A DNA stretch of 7,432 nt from Lichenicola sp964247755 (GCA_964247755.1 CAXTVX010000117.1:1-7432); one strand, 5' to 3'; shown: positions 1 through 5,999, numbered from the stretch's first letter. Made by a program: numbers and translations. The notes: generated from the sequence alone by a model not told the origin.

Positions 1-600
1 GGCGGCGGCAACCCGGTGGACGAGATCATCCCCTGGCTGCAGGACCCGAACGCGCCCGCCATGCTGTCGCCGTCCGACGAGGTGAGCGAGCGCTACCGCC
101 ACCCGATCACCTACTTCAAGTCCGCGCTTGGCCTGGTGCTGTTGCGCGAGCAGATCCTGGGCCCGGAGCGGTTCGACCCGGCGTTCCGCCGCTACATCGC
201 CACCTGGGCCTACCACCACCCGACGCCGTACGACTTCTTCCGCTTCATGGACAGCGAGGCGGGCGAGGACCTGTCCTGGTGGTGGCGCGGCTGGTACGCC
301 CACAACTGGACCCTCGACATGGGCATCGCCGGCGCCGCCTACCCGGGCGGGGATCCCACGAAGGGCGTGACGATCAGCCTGGTCAACCACGGCTGGCTCG
401 TGATGCCGACGACCCTGGAGGTCCGGCTCGCCAACGGCAGCCGGACCCGCCTCACCGTGCCGGTCGAAGCCTGGATGAAGGGGAACCACGTCGAGGTCAC
501 GCTGCCGACGCACGACGCGGTCCGAGCCGTCCTGCTCGATCCCGACCACAGGCTCCCCGACACCAACCGCAGCGACAACCGGTTCGACCTGCCGCCCTGA
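1..600 (+). CDS. M1-family metallopeptidase, C-terminal part (5' truncated by window edge)
   Basis: The frame is open from base 1 and ends at TGA 598-600, giving 199 visible residues. A GTG at 16 is only an internal codon. The first half has the helical pattern that follows the catalytic domain of M1 aminopeptidases: a Tyr-Phe-Lys-Ser-Ala-Leu-Gly helix, then LREQILGPERFDPAFRRYI, then the HPTPYDFFRFMDS and EDLSWWWRGWY motifs (family pattern HPTPxDFF...DLxWFWxxW). The second half is a beta-domain with VNHGWLVMPTTLEV and a closing DPDHRLPDTNRSDNRF, matching the usual end 'V.lDP...lPD.nr.NN'. The zinc site (HEXXH...E) would lie upstream and is not visible, so activity cannot be judged. Members remove N-terminal residues from peptides, often in the periplasm. 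The call of the family is firm; substrate is unknown. Confidence 0.88.
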   Translation, partial: GGGNPVDEIIPWLQDPNAPAMLSPSDEVSERYRHPITYFKSALGLVLLREQILGPERFDPAFRRYIATWAYHHPTPYDFFRFMDSEAGEDLSWWWRGWYAHNWTLDMGIAGAAYPGGDPTKGVTISLVNHGWLVMPTTLEVRLANGSRTRLTVPVEAWMKGNHVEVTLPTHDAVRAVLLDPDHRLPDTNRSDNRFDLPP

Positions 601-654
601 GCCCGATGGGCGTGTCGGCGCCGGACGCGTCCACGGCGCGAGGCTGCGTTGCCT

Positions 655-682
655 TTGCCGCTGCCGGACGATCCGCTAGCCT
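655..682 (+). promoter_or_regulatory. Candidate promoter for the CdtB-like gene
   Basis: TTGCCG (655-660) and TAGCCT (677-682) are separated by 16 bp and would start transcription near 689, about 22 nt before the ATG at 711. This would let the nuclease gene be transcribed independently of the peptidase 110 bp upstream. It is a match by eye to a GC-rich sigma-70-like consensus, with no experimental support. Confidence 0.4.
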
Positions 683-710
683 CGCGCCTCGACCGCGACG
701 GGGGTCCGAC

Positions 711-1376
711 ATGAGGTTCTTCACCTGGAACACGCAGGGCGACTTCATGAGCCTGCCGAAGCTGCAGGTCATCAACGACCTGTTCAACGCCCAGAACTGC
801 GACGTCGGCTTCATCCAGGAAGGCGGGACCGACCACGGCAACGCCCGGCTGGCCGGCTACAACGTCTTCTCCGGATCGCAGGCAGGCTCGCTCAACGAGC
901 GCTGCACGAACTACGTGCTCGTGAAGCAGGCGTCGTTTCCGTCCGTCGTCCCCAGCCCGGTGTTCATCCAGGCCGCAGGCGGAGGCGTTGCCGGCCGCTA
1001 CCCGGCGGCCGTCGGCGTCGGGAACTACCTGCTTGTTTCCTGGCACTCGACCGCCTCGTCGGTGAGCGAGGACACGGCGAAGCTGTTCAAGGAGATCCTG
1101 GCCACGCACCGGGGCGCCGTCGCCGTGATCGGGGGCGACTTCAACGCCGAACCCGAAGACCTCCAGGCCATGGTCGCGCGACATGTCGGCAGCCGCGCCT
1201 CGAAGGGCGCCTCCCTGGATGCTAAGCCGGCGCCGCAGGTCACCCACCCGCGTAGTGGCAGCACGCTCGACCATTTCGTCGTGATCGGCACCGGAGCGGA
1301 GACGGGAGCGACGGTGACGGTGAGGAACGCGCCGGCAAGCGACCACGCCCCCGTCGTCATGGACATGCAGATCTAG
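711..1376 (+). CDS. CdtB-like endonuclease/exonuclease/phosphatase-fold protein
   Basis: A 221-residue protein of the EEP (DNase I-like) superfamily. Motifs in order are TWNTQG (5-10), FIQEGG (34-39), RYPAAVGVGNYLLVSWHS (96-113), GGDFNAEP (141-148), STLDHFVV (184-191) and SDHAPVV (210-216). Asn7, Glu37, His112, Asp143, Asn145, Asp187, Asp211 and His212 fill the usual metal-binding and catalytic positions, so it should be an active phosphodiesterase or phosphatase. The TWN-QG, QE-G, R-P-GIRIGN-like, GDFN-P and TLDY/H-like spacing resembles cytolethal distending toxin subunit B more than exonuclease III or sphingomyelinases. Unlike secreted CdtB it starts directly with the first strand, and no signal peptide or CdtA/CdtC gene is visible. 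Start ATG 711 has a weak GGGGG Shine-Dalgarno at 700-704. Superfamily is sure; CdtB subfamily and substrate (DNA, RNA, phosphoinositide) are inference. Confidence 0.82.
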   Translation: MRFFTWNTQGDFMSLPKLQVINDLFNAQNCDVGFIQEGGTDHGNARLAGYNVFSGSQAGSLNERCTNYVLVKQASFPSVVPSPVFIQAAGGGVAGRYPAAVGVGNYLLVSWHSTASSVSEDTAKLFKEILATHRGAVAVIGGDFNAEPEDLQAMVARHVGSRASKGASLDAKPAPQVTHPRSGSTLDHFVVIGTGAETGATVTVRNAPASDHAPVVMDMQI

Positions 1377-1574
1377 CGGGCCGCCAGCGCCACTCGGCCA
1401 CGTCGCCGTCCAGGAGCGAAACGGAGGCCGTCATGAAGCTGGCTTGAGGCACAGCCGTCGACCCTTCCGGAACGTCGGCCTCCAGGCTCCGCTTGCGGGG
1501 ACACCGCCCTGGAACGGCAGGCGCACGGATCGGCTGCGTCGCGCCCACGCTTCCTTCGCCGCTGCACCTCGCAA

Positions 1575-1603
1575 CCGCCCGCTCGTCCGGCGGGGCCGGG
1601 CGG
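1575..1603 (-). terminator. Possible stem-loop between convergent genes
   Basis: CCGCCCG (1575-1581) and CGGGCGG (1597-1603) are a perfect 7-bp inverted repeat with a 15-nt loop, starting 5 nt past the stop codon of the regulator on the minus strand. There is no T-run on either side, so intrinsic termination is doubtful; it may protect or pause the 3' end. The rest of 1377-1608 shows no gene I can support. Confidence 0.25.
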
Positions 1604-1608
1604 CGGCC

Positions 1609-2439
1609 TCAACCCGACCTGGCGACAATGAGGGTCCGGATGCGGCCGGCGTCGGCCTGCGACGCGGGGTTGTAGACGATCATGCCCAGCTCCGGCCTGC
1701 CGTCGACGGCGAAGGCGGAGAACTCCAGCTCGAGCAGGCCGGCTTCCGGGTGATGGATGCGCTTCACCCCCTCGCCGTGAGCGACGACCTCGTTGTCGCG
1801 CCACAGCGCGTCGAACTCGGCGCTTGTCCTCGACAGCTCGTCGACCAGGCGGGTGACTTCCTCGCCTGCGCCGGCGCGGGCAACGTCCGCACGAAACGCG
1901 CCCACCACGAAGCGCGCGACGCTCCGCCAGTCTTGCTGCGCCGCCCGCACGTGTGGGTTGCCGAACATGAGGCGCAGGATGTTGCGCTGTTCCCGTGGCA
2001 GCTTCGAATAGTCGGTGAACAGCGCGGCCGCGGCGCGGTTCCACGCGACCACGTCCCAGGTCGCGGTCTTGATGAGTGCGGGACTGAGCTCCAGCGCGTC
2101 GAGCACGCGCTGCAGCCGCGGCGTCACGCCGTCGACGGGCTTGTAGCGGACCTCGGGCGGGCGGCCGAGACCGAGCATGAACAGGTGCTCGCGCTCGGGC
2201 TCGGTCAGCATCAGTCCGGTGGCGATGCGGTCGAGGACGTCGGCCGACGGCGCGCCGCCCCGTCCTTGTTCCAGCCAGGTGTACCAGGTCGGGCTGATGT
2301 TGGCGCGCTGCGCCACCTCCTCGCGGCGGAGCCCCGGGGTGCGTCGGCGGTCTCTCGAGAAGCCGAAGGTCGCGGGATCGAGCCGCGCGCGGCGGTCGCG
2401 CAGATAGGTCCCGAGTTGGCTGGCTGCCTGGATGAGCAA
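1609..2439 (-). CDS. XRE-family regulator with MmyB-like ligand-binding domain
   Basis: 276 residues. The N-terminal HTH_31 domain (about 9-85) carries the family signature RTPGLRREEVAQRANIS (33-49) followed by WYTWLEQGR (52-60). The rest (about 105-270) matches the MmyB-like / MltR-type ligand-binding domain, with TWDVVAWNRAAAALF and RNILRLMFGNP typical of it. Such proteins are cytoplasmic, usually repress a divergent oxidoreductase gene and respond to an unknown small ligand. The start is a TTG (2437-2439): the frame is closed by TAA only 12 nt upstream, no ATG or GTG fits the complete domain, and an AGGA Shine-Dalgarno lies 7 nt before it. It is divergent from the SDR gene with a 97-bp shared region, so the SDR gene and itself are the obvious targets. 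Family assignment is strong; ligand is unknown. Confidence 0.92.
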   Translation of the reverse strand: MLIQAASQLGTYLRDRRARLDPATFGFSRDRRRTPGLRREEVAQRANISPTWYTWLEQGRGGAPSADVLDRIATGLMLTEPEREHLFMLGLGRPPEVRYKPVDGVTPRLQRVLDALELSPALIKTATWDVVAWNRAAAALFTDYSKLPREQRNILRLMFGNPHVRAAQQDWRSVARFVVGAFRADVARAGAGEEVTRLVDELSRTSAEFDALWRDNEVVAHGEGVKRIHHPEAGLLELEFSAFAVDGRPELGMIVYNPASQADAGRIRTLIVARSG

Positions 2440-2490
2440 GACGCGATCCTGTTAGCAGCTATACCATGATAAGGTCACTACTTTAACAAG

Positions 2491-2509
2491 GTGTCGTGGA
2501 ACGCGACAC
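2491..2509. promoter_or_regulatory. Inverted repeat in divergent promoter region, candidate operator
   Basis: GTGTCG (2491-2496) and CGACAC (2504-2509) are perfect 6-bp arms around a 7-nt centre, with centre-to-centre spacing of about 13 bp, reasonable for a dimeric helix-turn-helix regulator. It lies between the regulator's TTG start and the SDR ATG, just downstream of the AT-rich stretch 2459-2488, the most promoter-like part of the gap. Binding by the neighbouring XRE/MmyB-like protein is inference. Confidence 0.45.
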
Positions 2510-2536
2510 TGCCCCCGAACCAATCGGAGGTGCCTC

Positions 2537-3439
2537 ATGCGCGTATTCCTCACCGGCGCGACCGGCTTCATCGGCTCCCGGATCGTGCCCGAACTCATCG
2601 GGGCCGGCCACCAGGTGCTCGGGCTGACCCGGTCGGACGCCGGCGCGCGGTGGCTGGAGAAGGCCGGGGCCGAGGTGCATCGCGGCGCGCTCGAGGATCC
2701 GGACAGTCTCGCAAGCGGCGCGGCGCAGGCGGACGCGGTGATCCACACCGCCTTCGACCACGACTTCTCCCGCTTCGTCGCCAACTGCGAGAAGGACCGG
2801 CGCGCGATCGACGCGATGGGTGGCGCGCTCGCCGGCTCGAACCGGCCGCTCGTCATCACCTCAGGCACGGGCATGGGCAGCCCCGGGCCCGGGCACCCCG
2901 CGACCGAGAACGTCGTCGACTGGAACAACCCCAATCCCCGCGTCGCCTCCGAAAAGGCAGGCGCCGAGCAGGTGGCCAGGGGCGTTTCCGTCGCGGTGGT
3001 ACGCCTTCCCCAGGTCCACGACACCGTGAAGCAGGGGCTCATCACTCCGGCCGTTGCGATCGCTCGCGGCAGGGGCATCTCGGCCTATGTCGGCGACGGC
3101 GCCAATCGTTGGCCGGCGGCGCACGTCGATGACGTCGCGCGGCTGTATCGGCTGGCTCTGGAGCAGCACGAGCCGGGCGCCCGATACCATGCGGTCGCCG
3201 AGGACGGCGTGCCGGTACGCGAGATCGCGGAAGTGATCGGCGCCGGCCTCGGCATCCCGGTGGTGTCGCTGTCGCCGGAGGAAGCGGCGGACCACTTCGG
3301 CTGGCTTGCACCCTTCGCCGGGCTCGACCTGCCGGCGTCAAGCATGTGGACCCGCAAGCGGCTCGGCTGGCAGCCGACCAGGCCGGACCTCCTGACCGAT
3401 CTCAGGAAGATGGACTACTCGTCGGCGGCCGCGGCATAG
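2537..3439 (+). CDS. Atypical SDR, NAD(P)-binding epimerase-like oxidoreductase
   Basis: 300 residues with an N-terminal Rossmann fold: GATGFIG (7-13) is the dinucleotide-binding glycine motif of extended/atypical SDRs, and Arg32 after the second strand (LTRS) suggests NADP(H) preference. ITSGTGMG (107-114) supplies the Ser109 equivalent and Lys140 stands where the YxxxK lysine is expected, but the tyrosine position is Val136. AAHVDDVARLYRLALE is the usual Asp-containing helix of NAD-dependent epimerase-like proteins, and the C-terminal region (about 210-295) is the substrate-binding lobe. It resembles the atypical SDR_a5-like group, whose reactions are mostly unknown. ATG 2537 is preceded by a strong GGAGG (2526-2530) at 6 nt. 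It is divergent from an XRE/MmyB-like regulator that probably controls it. Family is sure, reaction unknown. Confidence 0.92.
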   Translation: MRVFLTGATGFIGSRIVPELIGAGHQVLGLTRSDAGARWLEKAGAEVHRGALEDPDSLASGAAQADAVIHTAFDHDFSRFVANCEKDRRAIDAMGGALAGSNRPLVITSGTGMGSPGPGHPATENVVDWNNPNPRVASEKAGAEQVARGVSVAVVRLPQVHDTVKQGLITPAVAIARGRGISAYVGDGANRWPAAHVDDVARLYRLALEQHEPGARYHAVAEDGVPVREIAEVIGAGLGIPVVSLSPEEAADHFGWLAPFAGLDLPASSMWTRKRLGWQPTRPDLLTDLRKMDYSSAAAA

Positions 3440-3448
3440 CATCTCCCG

Positions 3449-3472
3449 GCCAGCCGCCGAGGTTCGGCTGGC
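3449..3472 (+). terminator. Stem-loop after the SDR gene
   Basis: GCCAGCCG (3449-3456) and CGGCTGGC (3465-3472) form a perfect 8-bp stem with an 8-nt loop, beginning 10 nt after the SDR stop codon. It has the position of a transcript-end hairpin but no downstream T-run, so it may be a Rho-linked or pausing structure rather than a classical terminator. Confidence 0.45.
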
Positions 3473-3655
3473 GACCACCGATGGAGCGCGACCCCGATCG
3501 CAGGCCGGACGTGCTCCTCAAGTCCCGGCGCGGCAGCCATCTTCTCCAGGCCGGACGGGGCCGGGAAGGGACCCGACCGGGGGATATCCACTCATGGGCT
3601 GGAGCGCACGCGGCGGCAGGCTGCCTACGGCCGCCTTCCACCACGCCGGGGCCTC

Positions 3656-3676
3656 CCGTCCCGGATCGCCGGACGG
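3656..3676 (-). terminator. Stem-loop after the SCO gene
   Basis: On the plus strand CCGTCC (3656-3661), a bulged C, GG, a 4-nt loop ATCG, CC and GGACGG (3671-3676) give an 8-bp stem with one bulge. It begins 3 nt past the SCO stop on the minus strand. No T-run follows. The convergent interval 3440-3679 holds this and the SDR-side hairpin but no gene I can support. Confidence 0.4.
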
Positions 3677-3679
3677 TCA

Positions 3680-4321
3680 TCACGTGACGAATCGGTGCAG
3701 CGTCGACTGCATGACCGTCCGGCTCGCCTCCGCAGGGATCGGCGTCAGGAAGTTGCCGTCCGGACCAAGCAGGTAGATCACGGCGCTGTGGTCGAGGCCG
3801 TTCCGTCCTCCGACCTGATCGGGCTCCACGACGACATGGAAGAGACGTTCGACCGCGTCGAGCTGCCGGCTCGTCCCGGTCAGGCCGACCAGATGCGGCG
3901 AGAAGGCCGTGACGTACCTGCGCAGGCGGTCCGGCGTGTCGTGCGTGGGATCGACCGTGATGAAGATGGGCTGGACCCGCGTCGCATCGGGATCGAACCG
4001 GTCCAGGGCTTCGGACATTTCCGTCAGCGTCTGCGGGCACACGTCGGTGCAGCCGGTGTAGCCGAAGAAGATCAGCATGTAGCGGCCACGGAAGCTGGCC
4101 TCGCTGCGCGGCTGTCCCTCGCTGTCGGCGAGCGTGAAGGAGCCACCGACCGTCGGCGAGGGTGCCGGTCCGAGCACCGCCCTGTAGAAGCCCGCGCAAA
4201 CCAGCAGGAAGACCACGCCGACCGTCGCGATCGCCAGGCCAGCCCGGTCGCGGCGCCTGGTCGCGTCCTGCTGCCGCCCGCCATGGCGCCTGGACTGGCG
4301 CTTGCCCCCGTTCCTGCCCAT
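3680..4321 (-). CDS. SCO1/SenC-family copper chaperone
   Basis: 213 residues. A basic N-terminus (1-26, rich in Arg and Lys) is followed by one membrane segment (about 27-46, AGLAIATVGVVFLLVCAGFY), so the protein is anchored in the inner membrane with a periplasmic thioredoxin-like domain. Copper ligands are intact: Cys91 and Cys95 in GYTGCTDVCP, and His178 in LDHSA. FITVDPTHDTP (120-130) and LTGT are further family signatures. SCO proteins deliver copper to, or reduce, the CuA centre of cytochrome c oxidase, though some act in copper or redox homeostasis. No cytochrome oxidase genes are visible nearby. ATG 4319-4321 has an AGGA 8 nt upstream. It is transcribed away from the riboswitch-controlled genes. 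Family is certain; the exact partner is not. Confidence 0.95.
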   Translation of the reverse strand: MGRNGGKRQSRRHGGRQQDATRRRDRAGLAIATVGVVFLLVCAGFYRAVLGPAPSPTVGGSFTLADSEGQPRSEASFRGRYMLIFFGYTGCTDVCPQTLTEMSEALDRFDPDATRVQPIFITVDPTHDTPDRLRRYVTAFSPHLVGLTGTSRQLDAVERLFHVVVEPDQVGGRNGLDHSAVIYLLGPDGNFLTPIPAEASRTVMQSTLHRFVT

Positions 4322-4548
4322 CTGCCCGATCCTGGAGAAGCCGTTCAGCCTGTCCGCAATCTAGTGGCCCGCGACATCCCGAGCCAGTCCCGGATCCAGG
4401 GGATGCGGCACGGCAGGAGTCGCAACGGCAATCGGCGCCTCGGATGCACGGCCGTGGATCGCTCCGGATGAACAGGCGTTACGGAGACCGCACGACAAGC
4501 CCCGCCGTGATGGAGACGCGGCTCCGCCAGATCCCGGACGCTCCCGGC
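4322..4548. other. Intergenic region upstream of the divergent SCO and NiCoT units
   Basis: About 230 bp with no gene I can support. It must hold the SCO promoter on the minus strand, but I cannot pick a convincing -35/-10 pair. Long open frames on both strands here look like the usual by-product of high GC. Confidence 0.4.
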
Positions 4549-4578
4549 TTGCCCGGCTGCCGCCGCAGCCCCTAGGCT
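4549..4578 (+). promoter_or_regulatory. Candidate promoter for the riboswitch/NiCoT transcript
   Basis: TTGCCC (4549-4554) and TAGGCT (4573-4578) are separated by 18 bp and would start transcription about 4584, almost exactly where the P1 helix of the riboswitch begins. The spacer contains a perfect inverted repeat, GGCTGC (4555-4560) and GCAGCC (4565-4570) around CGCC. It may be an operator for a second regulator, or the end hairpin of an upstream transcript. Confidence 0.4.
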
Positions 4579-4582
4579 GCCC

Positions 4583-4739
4583 GCGATGGTTCCCCGGAAG
4601 GGGATCAAAAGGGAACGCGGTGCGGAGCCGCGGCTGTCCCCGCAACTGTGAACGGCGAGCCGGTCGCCATGAGGCCACTGGGGCAACCTGGGAAGGCGAC
4701 GGCCGGCGGCGACCCGTGAGCCAGGAGACCTGCCATCGC
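4583..4739 (+). ncRNA. Cobalamin (AdoCbl) riboswitch aptamer
   Basis: All conserved blocks of the cobalamin riboswitch are present in order. The P1 helix is closed by GCGATGG (4583-4589) and CCATCGC (4733-4739), exact complements. P2 is TCCCC-GGAA-GGGGA (4591-4604), followed by AAAAGGGAA and GGTG (4607-4622). The core CCCCGCAACTGTGA is at 4638-4651, GCCACTGG at 4674-4681, GGGAAGGC at 4690-4697, and the B12 box AGCCAGGAGACCTGCC at 4719-4734. Binding of adenosylcobalamin normally lowers expression of the downstream gene. Here that gene is a nickel/cobalt permease, so cobalt import should fall when B12 is plentiful. The aptamer is about 157 nt and ends 127 nt before the NiCoT start codon, which leaves a long expression platform. 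Confidence 0.96.
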
Positions 4740-4740
4740 A

Positions 4741-4760
4741 GCCACGGCATGAGCCGTGGC
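4741..4760 (+). promoter_or_regulatory. Hairpin abutting the riboswitch P1 helix
   Basis: GCCACGGC (4741-4748), loop ATGA, GCCGTGGC (4753-4760) form a perfect 8-bp stem that starts one base after P1. No T-run follows, so it is not a standard intrinsic terminator. It could stack on P1 or compete with it as part of the expression platform; the role is inference. Confidence 0.5.
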
Positions 4761-4806
4761 CAGGACGTCGATGCGGCCGCGCCGGGCGGGGTGTCCAGGC
4801 GTGCGG

Positions 4807-4824
4807 GGTCCCCGGCTGGGGATC
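4807..4824 (+). promoter_or_regulatory. Leader hairpin, near-copy of the riboswitch P2 arm
   Basis: TCCCC (4809-4813), loop GGCT, GGGGA (4818-4822), extended by G-U and G-C pairs at 4808/4823 and 4807/4824. The 16 bases 4809-4824 match 4591-4606 of the aptamer at 14 of 16 positions, so either strand of one hairpin could pair with the other. A role in switching is inference. Confidence 0.4.
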
Positions 4825-4845
4825 GCGCCTGGCCGCAGGGACAGC

Positions 4846-4867
4846 TGACGTCTCGGAAGGATCGTCA
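4846..4867 (+). promoter_or_regulatory. NiCoT ribosome binding site within a small hairpin
   Basis: GGAAGGA (4855-4861) lies 5 nt before ATG 4867 and is a good Shine-Dalgarno. It sits in the loop of a possible 5-bp stem, TGACG (4846-4850) with CGTCA (4863-4867), which includes the A of the start codon. The stem is short, but it would fit translational control by the riboswitch. Confidence 0.4.
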
Positions 4868-5925
4868 TGTCCACCAGCCTGTCCGAAGGCCCCCCGGCCG
4901 GAAACCTGCGCCGGCGCATCATCGGCATCTACGGCCTGCTCGCCGCGATCAACCTTCTCGCCTGGGCCTGGGCGGTGATCGCGTTCCACGCCCAGCCGCT
5001 GCTGCTCAGCACCGGGCTGCTCGCCTACGGCTTCGGTCTGCGCCACGCCGTCGACGCGGACCACATCGCCGCGATCGACAACGTCACCCGCAAGCTCATG
5101 CAGCAGGGCCAGCGGCCTGCGGCGGTCGGTCTGTTCTTCGCCTTCGGCCATTCCGCCGTGGTGCTGCTGGTCGCGGCAGCGGTCGCGGCGACCGCTGCGG
5201 CCCTGCAGGGACGCTTCGAGGCCTGGAGGCAGATCGGCGGCGTGATCTCGACCGGCGTCTCCGCCTCGTTCCTGTTCCTGGTCGCCGCCATGAACATCGC
5301 CATCCTCAGGGGCGTCTGGCGGGTGTTCCGCCGGGTCCGGTCCGGCGACCGGACCGTGGATCATGACCTCCACGGGCTGCTGGACGGGCGCGGGATGCTG
5401 ACCCGGCTGTTCCGTCCCGCCTTCCGGCTGGTGTCCGCCAGCTGGCACATGCTGCCGATCGGGTTCCTGTTCGGCCTCGGCTTCGACACCGCGACCGAGG
5501 TCAGCCTGCTCGGGATCTCGGCCACGGAAGCCGCCAAGGGCGTGTCGATCTGGTCGATCCTGGTGTTCCCGGCGCTGTTCGCCGCCGGCATGTCGCTGGT
5601 GGACACCACCGACGGCGTGCTGATGCTGGGCGCCTACGACTGGGCGTTCGTGCGGCCGATCCGCAAGCTGTACTACAACCTGACCATCACCCTGATCTCG
5701 ATCGTCGTGGCGCTGCTGATCGGCGGCATCGAGGCGCTCGGGCTGGTCTCGGACCGGCTGCGCCTGTCCGGCGGGTTCTGGCGCCTGATCGGCCGGCTCA
5801 ACGACAACTTCAACGGCCTCGGCTTCGCCATCATGGGCATCTTCGTCGTCAGCTGGGCGGTCTCGCTGCTGGTCTACCGCATGAAGGGATACGACCGCCT
5901 GGAAACCCCCTTGCTGCCCATGTAG
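4867..5925 (+). CDS. NiCoT-family nickel/cobalt permease (HoxN/HupN/NixA type)
   Basis: 352 residues, typical length for the family, with about eight membrane segments. The diagnostic metal-binding segment in the second membrane helix is complete: RHAVDADHIAAIDNVTRK (59-76), with the HX4DH pattern formed by His60, Asp65 and His66. Other family signatures are FFAFGHSAVV (90-99), LGFDTATE (204-211) and GMSLVDTTDG in a later helix, with a hydrophilic cytoplasmic loop around 152-183. The protein takes up Ni2+ or Co2+ across the inner membrane using the proton motive force. The cobalamin riboswitch directly upstream and the absence of urease or hydrogenase genes argue that cobalt for B12 synthesis is the relevant substrate. 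ATG 4867 has GGAAGGA 5 nt upstream. Two same-strand genes follow and may be co-transcribed. Family is certain; the Co over Ni preference is inference from regulation. Confidence 0.96.
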   Translation: MSTSLSEGPPAGNLRRRIIGIYGLLAAINLLAWAWAVIAFHAQPLLLSTGLLAYGFGLRHAVDADHIAAIDNVTRKLMQQGQRPAAVGLFFAFGHSAVVLLVAAAVAATAAALQGRFEAWRQIGGVISTGVSASFLFLVAAMNIAILRGVWRVFRRVRSGDRTVDHDLHGLLDGRGMLTRLFRPAFRLVSASWHMLPIGFLFGLGFDTATEVSLLGISATEAAKGVSIWSILVFPALFAAGMSLVDTTDGVLMLGAYDWAFVRPIRKLYYNLTITLISIVVALLIGGIEALGLVSDRLRLSGGFWRLIGRLNDNFNGLGFAIMGIFVVSWAVSLLVYRMKGYDRLETPLLPM

Positions 5926-5964
5926 CCGTGCCGGTCGGCGACGACATGGGCAGGCGAGGACGGG

Positions 5965-5992
5965 TTGGCGGGTCGGTTCGACCTGCTATCAT
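5965..5992 (+). promoter_or_regulatory. Candidate internal promoter before the DUF2946-like gene
   Basis: TTGGCG (5965-5970) and TATCAT (5987-5992) are 16 bp apart. Predicted transcription start is at about 5999-6000, which coincides with the ATG at 6000 and would give a leaderless mRNA. If real, the small gene and the outer-membrane gene can be expressed apart from the riboswitch-controlled permease. Seen by eye only. Confidence 0.4.
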
Positions 5993-5999
5993 CGCGTCG

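Noticed and set aside
279..710. In-frame upstream extension of the CdtB-like gene
   Set aside because: The extension overlaps the peptidase in another frame and encodes Arg/Pro-rich sequence. ATG 711 places the first EEP strand at the N-terminus with its own promoter-like and ribosome-binding elements upstream.
339..1346. Long minus-strand open frame opposite the peptidase end and CdtB-like gene
   Set aside because: Both plus-strand genes have clear family motifs through this span; the minus product is Arg/Gly/Ala-rich and spans a gene boundary.
711..1376. Full cytolethal distending toxin locus
   Set aside because: No CdtA or CdtC lectin-like gene is found on either side, and the CdtB-like protein lacks a signal peptide.
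1357..1548. Small minus-strand frame (63 codons) in the gap after the regulator
   Set aside because: No family match, it overlaps the 3' end of the CdtB-like gene and has no convincing ribosome binding site.
1444..2469. Plus-strand open frame (341 codons) opposite the XRE regulator
   Set aside because: The minus-strand regulator has full HTH_31 and MmyB-like motifs; the plus product resembles none and has no Shine-Dalgarno.
4345..5448. Long open frame on the minus strand (367 codons) across the riboswitch and the first half of the NiCoT gene
   Set aside because: It is antisense to a certain NiCoT coding region and a certain riboswitch; its product is low-complexity Gly/Pro/Arg/Asp/Gln with no family motif, typical of high-GC shadow frames.
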